A stretch of 64,000 nucleotides of DNA from Bacteroidota bacterium (GTDB taxonomy: Bacteria > Bacteroidota > Bacteroidia > 2-12-FULL-35-15), in contig JAHEYB010000005.1 in assembly GCA_023251805.1 (NCBI GenBank), forward strand, positions 27,839 through 91,838, given 5' to 3'. Below, one piece after another: positions 42,817-50,043 of the stretch (position 1 is its first letter; the number at the start of each line of letters is the position of its first letter). A program made the translations under genes and the position numbers. A model generated the notes under the pieces. The model was given only the letters and a program-made list of their open reading frames with translations, was not told the origin of the DNA and made no database searches.

Positions 42817-44646
42817 ATGAGTTTTAAAAGTTTATTCCGAAAAAAATCAGCGAATGTCGTATTAAAAGAAGGTGGCGACCACGAAAGTAGCGGACTTAAC
42901 AAAGTATTAAATGTTCGCGATTTAACATTTTTCGGAATTGCTGCGATTATTGGTGGCGGAACATTTAGTGCTATTGGAAACGCTTGTTTTTCAGGCGGAC
43001 CGGCAGTTGTTTTATTATATATCATTTGTGCTGTTGCGTGTGGTTTCACAGCAATGTGTTATGCCGAATTTGCTGCTCGCGTTCCTGTTTCCGGAAGCGC
43101 TTACACATATGCTTATGTTTCTTTCGGAGAACTATTTGCTTGGATTATCGGCTGGGCTTTATTAATGGAATATTCTATAGGAAATATTTACATCGCTTTT
43201 TCTTGGAGTGGCTATTTCACCAATTTACTGGAAGCATTTCACATTCATTTACCTCAATGGTTAACTATTAACTACACTGCTGCTCATCGCGCATTTACAG
43301 AAGCTGCGGCATTCTCTTCAGAATATGCACAATATGTAGCCGGTAGCATCAATGAAATCAAAGACGGCATTTTTATGACTTGGATGAATAGTGATGCCAC
43401 TCAAACTTTAATAAAAGGAGGAAAACCGGTAGCTGATCTTTTTACATCCGAATACAACAACCTGATTGTTTCTGAAGGATACAATGCATTTGCCAACTCT
43501 CCTCAACTTGGCAGCCTCCACATTGTGTTTGACCTTCCAGGAGTAATGATAAACCTTTTAATTACTTGGTTAGTGTTTATCGGAACGAAAGAATCAAAAA
43601 ATTTCAGCAACTTAATGGTGATGATTAAACTTGCAATCGTAGTATTAGTTATCATCGTAGGATTTTTCTATATCGACATCGACAACTGGACTCCCTTTAT
43701 GCCTAATGGTTTTGGGGGTGTAATGGCTGGAGTGTCCGCAGTATTTTTCGCTTACATCGGATTTGATGCAGTTTCAACTTTAGCAGAAGAATGTAAAGAT
43801 CCTCAACGTGATCTTCCAAGAGGAATGATTTATTCACTCATCGTTTGTACAATTGTATACATTGTTCTTGCATTGGTATTAACTGGAATGGTTTCTTACA
43901 CTTTATTAGGAGTAAGCGATCCATTAGCTGAAATTTTTGCGCTCAAAGGAGTGAAATGGATGTTGTTTATCGTGTCGATTGCTGCTGTTGTAGCCATGAC
44001 AAGCGTAATGCTCGTATTTCAGATGGGGCAACCTCGTATTTGGATGACCATGAGCAGAGATGGTTTATTACCAAAACGTTTTTCAAACATTCATCCAAAA
44101 TATAAAACTCCAGGCTTCGCAACTATCATCACAGGTTTAGTTGTTGGTTTACCAATGTTTTTTACTGATGAAAGTTTCATTTTAGATTTTACAAGTATTG
44201 GAACCTTGTTTGCCTTTGTGCTTGTTTGTGGCGGTGTATTGATGCTTCCAAGTCAAAGTGCTGAAGAGAAAACTGCAACCGAAGCAACAAAAGGAAAATT
44301 CAGATTACCTTATATCAATGCAAAATTTATTTTCCCAATCATTATCCTCGCAACGTTTTCATTCCTCATCGCACAGTTTCCAGCATTTTTTGTTGATGCA
44401 TTTAATTTCGCAGGAGAAAATGTCGGATTAAAACTTCCAATGATTGGATTCTTTGTTGTTTGTATTGTCATGACATTTTTATCATTCCTAAAAAATCTTT
44501 CATTGATTCCTGTTTTAGGACTGGTTTCGTGCTGTTACTTACTAACCGGAATGGCAGCATCCAACTGGATTTGGTTCTCAATCTGGTTGGCAATAGGATT
44601 AATTGTTTACTTTTTATATAGTAGAAAAAATAGTAAGTTGGCATAA
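42817..44646 (+). CDS. Amino acid permease of the APC superfamily
   Basis: 609 residues from ATG 42817. It starts with the cationic amino-acid transporter-like N-terminus SGLNKVLNVRDLTFFGIAAI, then IGGGTFSAIGNACFSGGPAV (substrate-binding loop of helix 1) and about 12-14 membrane helices. An insertion of about 90 residues sits between helices 3 and 4 (around 145-240). GVSAVFFAYIGFDAVSTLAE and EECKDPQRDLPRGMIYSLI are APC hallmarks. It probably imports amino acids; specificity is unknown. The next gene begins one base after its stop. Confidence 0.88.
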   Translation: MSFKSLFRKKSANVVLKEGGDHESSGLNKVLNVRDLTFFGIAAIIGGGTFSAIGNACFSGGPAVVLLYIICAVACGFTAMCYAEFAARVPVSGSAYTYAYVSFGELFAWIIGWALLMEYSIGNIYIAFSWSGYFTNLLEAFHIHLPQWLTINYTAAHRAFTEAAAFSSEYAQYVAGSINEIKDGIFMTWMNSDATQTLIKGGKPVADLFTSEYNNLIVSEGYNAFANSPQLGSLHIVFDLPGVMINLLITWLVFIGTKESKNFSNLMVMIKLAIVVLVIIVGFFYIDIDNWTPFMPNGFGGVMAGVSAVFFAYIGFDAVSTLAEECKDPQRDLPRGMIYSLIVCTIVYIVLALVLTGMVSYTLLGVSDPLAEIFALKGVKWMLFIVSIAAVVAMTSVMLVFQMGQPRIWMTMSRDGLLPKRFSNIHPKYKTPGFATIITGLVVGLPMFFTDESFILDFTSIGTLFAFVLVCGGVLMLPSQSAEEKTATEATKGKFRLPYINAKFIFPIIILATFSFLIAQFPAFFVDAFNFAGENVGLKLPMIGFFVVCIVMTFLSFLKNLSLIPVLGLVSCCYLLTGMAASNWIWFSIWLAIGLIVYFLYSRKNSKLA

Positions 44647-44647
44647 C

Positions 44648-45733
44648 ATGAAAACTTTTTTCGTTGACGAAGACATAACAAAAGCCTCTACTATTGATTC
44701 GGAGTTTTATACTTCCGAAGAATGTTTTCAATTATCGAAAGAAAAAATATTTGCGAAGACTTGGCAATTTATTGCTGACACGGATGAGATTCGTTTATCC
44801 GGACAATTAGTTCCACACACTATTTTACCTGGATTCCTTGATGAACCAGTATTGCTAGTGCGCGACAAAGATGATTCACTCAATTGCATTTCCAACGTTT
44901 GCACACATCGTGGAAATATTTTAATAGAACATTCTTGTACCGAAAGCCAAATTCGTTGTCGCTATCATGGAAGAAGATTTGAGCTAAGCGGAAAATTTAA
45001 ACAAATGCCTGAGTTTGAAACAGTACAATGTTTTCCAAGCGGAAAAGATGATCTTCCTAAAATTCCTTTCGGTAATTGGAGCAAATTTCTTTTCGGTTCT
45101 GTTAACCCTAGTATAGAATTAGAAACAGTGATAAAAGAAATGAAAGAACGCCTTTCTTTTCTTCCTATGTCAGAATACAAACTTGATCCCACTTTATCCC
45201 GAGATTATTTAGTAAAAGCACATTGGGCCTTGTACTGTGAAAATTATCTGGAAGGATTTCACATTCCTTTCGTTCACAATTCCCTAAATGCAGCAATTGA
45301 TTATGGCGCATATACTACAGAACTTTATCCTAACGCGGTTTTACAAGTTGGAATAACAAAAGGTGCTGATGATATATTTGATCTTCCAAAAGATTCTCCC
45401 GACTACGGAAAAAATGTTGGAGCATATTATTACTGGGTTTTCCCAAACATGATGTTCAACTTTTACCCTTGGGGCTTGTCACTGAATATTGTCAAGCCAA
45501 TGGGAACCGGACTTACAAAAGTTTCTTTCATCACTTATGTTTATGATGCTTCGAAAATGGAACGTGGTGCAGGTGCAATGTTGGATAAAGTTGAACGTGA
45601 GGATGAAGCCATCGTAGAAAATGTTCAAAAAGGCGTTCGCTCCCGATTCTACTCTAATGGCAGATATTCGCCTACAAGGGAAACTGGCACACATCATTTC
45701 CACAGACTCATCTGTGAATTCATGAACAAATAA
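44648..45733 (+). CDS. Rieske-type ring-hydroxylating/N-demethylating oxygenase, alpha subunit
   Basis: 361 residues from ATG 44648; an earlier in-frame start at 44603 would overlap the permease. The Rieske [2Fe-2S] site is CTHRGN (Cys85, His87) and CRYHG (Cys104, His107). The mononuclear iron site is NYLEGFHIPFVH (Glu202, His205, His210). It resembles enzymes that demethylate quaternary amines (CntA/GbcA group) or hydroxylate aromatics. No beta subunit or reductase gene is adjacent, consistent with a homotrimer that uses reductases encoded elsewhere. It starts one base after the APC permease stop, so the permease might supply its substrate (inference). Confidence 0.88.
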   Translation: MKTFFVDEDITKASTIDSEFYTSEECFQLSKEKIFAKTWQFIADTDEIRLSGQLVPHTILPGFLDEPVLLVRDKDDSLNCISNVCTHRGNILIEHSCTESQIRCRYHGRRFELSGKFKQMPEFETVQCFPSGKDDLPKIPFGNWSKFLFGSVNPSIELETVIKEMKERLSFLPMSEYKLDPTLSRDYLVKAHWALYCENYLEGFHIPFVHNSLNAAIDYGAYTTELYPNAVLQVGITKGADDIFDLPKDSPDYGKNVGAYYYWVFPNMMFNFYPWGLSLNIVKPMGTGLTKVSFITYVYDASKMERGAGAMLDKVEREDEAIVENVQKGVRSRFYSNGRYSPTRETGTHHFHRLICEFMNK

Positions 45734-45761
45734 TTCACTTCTTTCTTCATTTTCTAAATTG

Positions 45762-45769
45762 TATATTTG
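45762..45769 (+). promoter_or_regulatory. Bacteroidota -7 box upstream of the SDR gene
   Basis: TATATTTG (45762-45769) matches TAnnTTTG, about 75 bp before the ATG at 45844; repeated AATGAACTAATTAACGAG-like sequence fills the leader. Confidence 0.4.
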
Positions 45770-45843
45770 TAGAAGAGCATTCTGTAAAATAGTACATACA
45801 GAATACATCTAGCATACCAATGAACTAATTAACGAGTGAACTA

Positions 45844-46605
45844 ATGAACCATAAAATAGCATTTATTACAGGAGCAACTTCGGGAATCGGAAAAGCAAGT
45901 GCTGAATTATTCGCAAAAAACGGATACGATATTATCATTACTGGCAGAAGAAAAGAACGTTTAGATGAATTTTCTGCTCAGTTAAAATCGGCTTACAAAG
46001 TTGATGTGCTTTCATTGAACTTTGATGTGAGAAGTTTAAAAGAAGTGGAAGCTGCGATTAACTCTATTCCTGATAATTGGAAAAAAATAACTGTTTTATT
46101 AAATAATGCTGGATTAGCTGCCGGACTAAACACCATTCAAGATGGATTAGTAGATGATTGGGAACGAATGATTGATACCAACATCAAAGGTTTGTTATAC
46201 ATGACACGTAACCTCGCTCCTATTATGATTCAAAATGGATTCGGACACATCATCAATATCGGTTCCATTGCCGGGAAAGAAGTGTATGCTAATGGAAATG
46301 TATATTGCGCAACCAAACATGCAGTGGATGCATTAAACAAAGGAATGCGCATTGATTTGCTTCCTCACAATATCAAAGTAACAGCCATCAATCCAGGAAT
46401 GGTGGAAACCGAATTTTCTGTTGTACGATTTGCTGGTGACGAAGATCGAGCCAAAAGTGTGTACAAAGGATTACAACCTTTATTACCAGAAGACATTGCT
46501 GAAACCGTGTATTGGGTGGCATCACGACCAGCACATGTAAACATCAACGACATTATTATTATGCCAACCGTTCAAGGAAATTCTACAACAACTATTCGTA
46601 AATAG
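45844..46605 (+). CDS. Short-chain dehydrogenase/reductase (YdfG-like)
   Basis: 253 residues. The cofactor loop is TGATSGIG (9-16), NNAG is at 87-90, and the catalytic residues are Ser141, Tyr154 and Lys158 (YCATK). GRRKER (34-39) after the second strand suggests NADPH preference. The C-terminal part (NPGMVETEFSVVRFAGDEDR) is close to YdfG-type 3-hydroxy acid/serine dehydrogenases. The physiological substrate is unknown. The amidohydrolase gene begins 14 bp downstream. Confidence 0.92.
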   Translation: MNHKIAFITGATSGIGKASAELFAKNGYDIIITGRRKERLDEFSAQLKSAYKVDVLSLNFDVRSLKEVEAAINSIPDNWKKITVLLNNAGLAAGLNTIQDGLVDDWERMIDTNIKGLLYMTRNLAPIMIQNGFGHIINIGSIAGKEVYANGNVYCATKHAVDALNKGMRIDLLPHNIKVTAINPGMVETEFSVVRFAGDEDRAKSVYKGLQPLLPEDIAETVYWVASRPAHVNINDIIIMPTVQGNSTTTIRK

Positions 46606-46619
46606 ACAAGAGATATTAG

Positions 46620-48401
46620 ATGTTAGATATTAGAGAAAAAAAATTGACTAGTTTTTGTTTACTTGCATTGGCTTTATTCTTAAATGCCTGTTCCTCCAAA
46701 CAGCAGGTAGATTTAATAGTTCACAATGCAATTGTCTACACCGTTGATTCTACTTTTTCAAATGCAGAAAGTTTTGCTGTAAAGGATGGAAAATTTATTG
46801 CTATTGGAACATCTAAAGAAATCTTAGAAAAATACGATGCAAAAGAAATCATTGATGCCGAAGGGAAAGCTGTTTACCCTGGATTAATTGATTCCCATTG
46901 TCACTTTTATGGCTATGGTGAAGGTTTGCAAGAGCTGGACTTAGTTGGCACCAAATCTTTTGAAGAAGTGATTGATAAAGTGGTTGAATATTCCAAGACA
47001 AATAAATCCGATTGGATTATTGGTCGCGGTTGGGATCAAAACGATTGGGATGTAAAAGAATATCCGACTCGATACGAATTAGAAAAATTATTTCCAAACA
47101 CACCTGTTTTTTTAGAACGAGTGGATGGTCACGCTGCGATTGCAAACGGAACAGCTTTAAAGAAAGCGAAAATTGGAATCAACACCAAAATTTCTGGTGG
47201 AGTGATTGAAATGGATTTAATCACAAAAGAAGAAGGCGAAAAATACGATTGGTTAAAATTTGAATATGGTGGCGAAACGAAACCAATCCACTACCCTATT
47301 ACTATTCCAAGTGGCATTTTAATCGACAATGCAGTTGACTTAGTAAAAAATACTATTCCCAAACCAAACAAAGCAACTATTAAAAATGCTTTACTTGCAG
47401 CACAAAAAAATTGTTTCGCAGTTGGATTAACAACAGTAGATGATGCAGGATTAGAAAAGAATATTGTCGATAATATGGATGAGTTCCAAAAATCAGGAGA
47501 ACTGAAAATGCGCGTATATGCGATGTTAACAGATAATAAAGAAAACAAAGATCATTATTTAAAAGCTGGTCGGTATAAAACAGACAGACTAAACGTGCGT
47601 TCTTTTAAATTTTATGCTGATGGTGCTTTGGGTTCTCGAGGCGCATGTTTGTTGCAACCGTATAGTGACAAACCGGAACAAACAGGATTTTTGTTAAGTC
47701 CAGAGGCACATTTTGATAGTGCCGCGTGCAATATGGCAACAAGTTTTTTTCAAATGAATACACACTGTATTGGTGACTCCTCTGTTCGTTTAATGCTTAA
47801 TATTTACCAAGCAAAAATCTATGAACATTTAATGAAAGAGAATTTAGCTGCATCTACTAACCCTGCACGCTGGAGAATAGAACATTTTCAAGTTTCAACA
47901 TCAGTGGACACTTCTATTCTTGGTGCCGGAACAAGAAGAGGCTTTAGTATCATCCCATCCGTCCAGCCCACTCACGCCACATCCGACATGTATTGGGCAA
48001 AAGACCGCTTAGGTCCAGAACGCGTTAAATATGCTTATGCTTACAACGATTTATTAAAAGCTGCAGGAATGCTAGCACTTGGAACAGATTTTCCTGTCGA
48101 AAATATTAATCCCTTGTATACGTTTTATGCTGCAGTGGCTCGTAAAGATTTAAAAGGCTTCCCTGAAGGTGGTTTCCAAATGGAAAATGCATTGTCGAGA
48201 GAAAACACTTTACGTGGAATGACTATTTGGGGAGCTTATGCTAATTTCGAAGAACACGAAAAAGGTAGTATAGAGGTTGGAAAATTTGCCGACTTTGTAA
48301 TTTTAGAAAATGATATTATGAAATGTGAGATTGATATTGTACCCAAAACAAAAGTTGTATATACCTTTGTGAATGGCGAGAAAGTATATTCAAATAAGTA
48401 A
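46620..48401 (+). CDS. YtcJ-like amidohydrolase, predicted lipoprotein
   Basis: 593 residues. The lipoprotein signal ends LFLNACSSK (lipobox LNAC). The amidohydrolase_3 fold follows: DLIVHNAIVYTVD, the metal site IDSHCHFYG, ELDLVGTKSFEEVIDKV, SFKFYADGALGSRGACLLQP, EHFQVS and the conserved GTDFPVENINPLYTFYAAV. Members hydrolyse amide or imide bonds; substrates are mostly unknown. Unlike typical cytoplasmic YtcJ enzymes, it should be membrane-anchored in the periplasm. The short leader is repetitive (AGATATTAGATGTTAGATAT). Confidence 0.88.
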   Translation: MLDIREKKLTSFCLLALALFLNACSSKQQVDLIVHNAIVYTVDSTFSNAESFAVKDGKFIAIGTSKEILEKYDAKEIIDAEGKAVYPGLIDSHCHFYGYGEGLQELDLVGTKSFEEVIDKVVEYSKTNKSDWIIGRGWDQNDWDVKEYPTRYELEKLFPNTPVFLERVDGHAAIANGTALKKAKIGINTKISGGVIEMDLITKEEGEKYDWLKFEYGGETKPIHYPITIPSGILIDNAVDLVKNTIPKPNKATIKNALLAAQKNCFAVGLTTVDDAGLEKNIVDNMDEFQKSGELKMRVYAMLTDNKENKDHYLKAGRYKTDRLNVRSFKFYADGALGSRGACLLQPYSDKPEQTGFLLSPEAHFDSAACNMATSFFQMNTHCIGDSSVRLMLNIYQAKIYEHLMKENLAASTNPARWRIEHFQVSTSVDTSILGAGTRRGFSIIPSVQPTHATSDMYWAKDRLGPERVKYAYAYNDLLKAAGMLALGTDFPVENINPLYTFYAAVARKDLKGFPEGGFQMENALSRENTLRGMTIWGAYANFEEHEKGSIEVGKFADFVILENDIMKCEIDIVPKTKVVYTFVNGEKVYSNK

Positions 48402-48404
48402 GAT

Positions 48405-49136
48405 TTGAAATTAAAACTTAGATATTTAACTCTATTCTTCATTGCGATTGTTTTTAATCTCAATGCACAAGATGGTCAACCTTATCGAAAAGGAAAGGTG
48501 AAGCATCGCATTAGTGCTGGTCCGGCTAAATCGTTTTACATCAATCACCCGCAACACACACAAGGAACAAAAGCAAAACTAGGCTTCTCAGTATCTTACA
48601 AAAGTGAAATTTTATTGGGAAGAAAATGGAATCTCTTGCTTGGATTGGATTATTTCACACAAGGCTTAACATTCAAAGGTTATTACAAAGCACCAACTTA
48701 CACTTATTTGTTTGATGAAAGTTATGCTTACACACACGAATTAAGAATTCAAGAAGTGCAATTACCTATAGATGTAAAAATCGGTTTTAACTATGAAAGA
48801 GAACACTTTTATACTCCATATTTTATTGGAGGAGTAGCAGCACGTTATATATTCTCGTCATATTCAGTTATTTCAAACGACACAACAGGAATAACAGTAT
48901 ACGATGGAAAAGACAACATTGATTTTGAAAATCAACGCTTGATGAAAAACTTAAATGCACATTACAAAGTTGGGCTCGGACTTCAATACAATATACGTTC
49001 AACAGGAAGAGCAATCTTTTTTGAAGTGACGTATCGTTATGGCATTTCAAGATTGCATTACGATGGAAACAGCAGCACGAATCAATTAAATATCAAAGAC
49101 GCACATCTGGTCTTTCTGATTGGCTTTAGGCTCTGA
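48405..49136 (+). CDS. Predicted outer-membrane beta-barrel protein (PorT-like size)
   Basis: 243 residues with signal peptide-like start (KLRYLTLFFIAIVFNLNAQ) from TTG 48405, three bases after the amidohydrolase stop. The remainder is an eight-strand-like barrel (HRISAGPAKSFYIN, KLGFSVSYKSEILLG, WNLLLGLDYFTQGLTF, GLGLQYNIRSTGRAIFFEVT, HLVFLIGFRL ending in Leu/Arg). It resembles generic Bacteroidota barrel proteins. Function is unknown; the tight spacing implies co-transcription with the amidohydrolase. Confidence 0.7.
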   Translation: MKLKLRYLTLFFIAIVFNLNAQDGQPYRKGKVKHRISAGPAKSFYINHPQHTQGTKAKLGFSVSYKSEILLGRKWNLLLGLDYFTQGLTFKGYYKAPTYTYLFDESYAYTHELRIQEVQLPIDVKIGFNYEREHFYTPYFIGGVAARYIFSSYSVISNDTTGITVYDGKDNIDFENQRLMKNLNAHYKVGLGLQYNIRSTGRAIFFEVTYRYGISRLHYDGNSSTNQLNIKDAHLVFLIGFRL

Positions 49137-49167
49137 AAAGGTAATTTTAAATTACAATATAATTAGC

Positions 49168-49236
49168 ACGTCATTGCGAGGAACGAAGCAATCTCATTAG
49201 ACATCATTAGGATTGCTTCGTTCCTCGCAATGACGT
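49168..49236. repeat. Perfect inverted repeat GTCATTGCGAGGAACGAAGC type
   Basis: ACGTCATTGCGAGGAACG then AAGCAAT (49168-49192) is repeated as an exact reverse complement at 49212-49236, separated by 19 nt. The 25-bp stem lies between convergent genes and could end transcription of both. The TCATTGCGAGGAACGAAGCA string is a widespread bacterial repeat. Confidence 0.85.
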
Positions 49237-49255
49237 AGAAATAAAATGTAGAGCA

Positions 49256-49732
49256 CTATTTTTTCTTCTTTACATCCTTACTCCTAAAAGCCGATTCGTA
49301 CATATTCACCCAATCCTTCACCGTCATTTTACTCATCAATTCTCCAAACAACTTAAAAGGAATTTTTTCTGGTTTCTTAAAACGAATACAACTTTTTCCC
49401 ATATCCAATTTTGCATCGGTATGTTTTGGATATTCTGTTACAAACCATTTTAAAAGTTTAGGATTTGCATAAATTCCCATGTGGTAAAAAGCAATGAAGT
49501 TCTTTTGACTTGCAATACCAGCAAAAGGCAATGGATCAGTTGGTTTGCAATGATAACCATCAGGATAAAGAGAATGAGGAACAGAATATCCCATCATTCC
49601 ATAACCCATGCCTTCTTGAAAACCTTTCGGAAGATTTTTCAAAATTTCTTTGCGCAATTTTGTCATTGCTTCTTTTCTGTCATCTGGCAGAGAAGCAATG
49701 TATTTGTCGGGTGTTGTTTCTTTTGATTGCAT
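49256..49732 (-). CDS. DUF1801-family protein
   Basis: 158 residues, soluble. It shows the DUF1801/YdhG-like pattern: a helical start (PDKYIASLPDDRKEAMTKLR), MGYSVPHSLYP, FAGIASQKNFIAFYHMGIYA and the late KLDMGKSCIRFKKPEKIPFK. These small alpha/beta proteins are of unknown function. The start lies 10 bp after the stop of the small gene upstream, so it is part of the AAA+ gene's probable operon. Confidence 0.8.
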   Translation of the reverse strand: MQSKETTPDKYIASLPDDRKEAMTKLRKEILKNLPKGFQEGMGYGMMGYSVPHSLYPDGYHCKPTDPLPFAGIASQKNFIAFYHMGIYANPKLLKWFVTEYPKHTDAKLDMGKSCIRFKKPEKIPFKLFGELMSKMTVKDWVNMYESAFRSKDVKKKK

Positions 49733-49742
49733 AAAATCTGTT

Positions 49743-50009
49743 TTATTTCATTTTTGATTTAAATAAAAATTTCATTTCATGATATAATTGCACAAACATT
49801 GAATTTTTAGATTCAAAAAAACTTGGCGCTTGTTGATTATTTAAAGAATCTATCTCTCTTTGTAAAAAAACATTTTTTGCAACTTCTGAAGCCAGTCCAG
49901 AAGAAACGCCTTGTTTTTCTAAACGAATCACAATTGTCTCTTCATCCAACCCCGTATTTTTCAACTTCAACCCTTTTAAATAAGCGTCTCTTTTTATTGC
50001 TTCATCCAT
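49743..50009 (-). CDS. Small helical protein of unknown function
   Basis: 88 residues, highly charged and predicted helical (RDAYLKGLKLKNTGLDEETI, VIRLEKQGVSSGLASEVAKN). No signal or motif is recognised. A short helical-repeat resemblance to RecX-like modules is too weak to name. It sits 34 bp downstream of the AAA+ ATPase and 10 bp upstream of the DUF1801 gene, all on the minus strand, so it is likely a real operon member. Confidence 0.6.
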   Translation of the reverse strand: MDEAIKRDAYLKGLKLKNTGLDEETIVIRLEKQGVSSGLASEVAKNVFLQREIDSLNNQQAPSFFESKNSMFVQLYHEMKFLFKSKMK

Positions 50010-50043
50010 TTAATTGTACTTTTTATAGAAATCTGCGAGCAAC

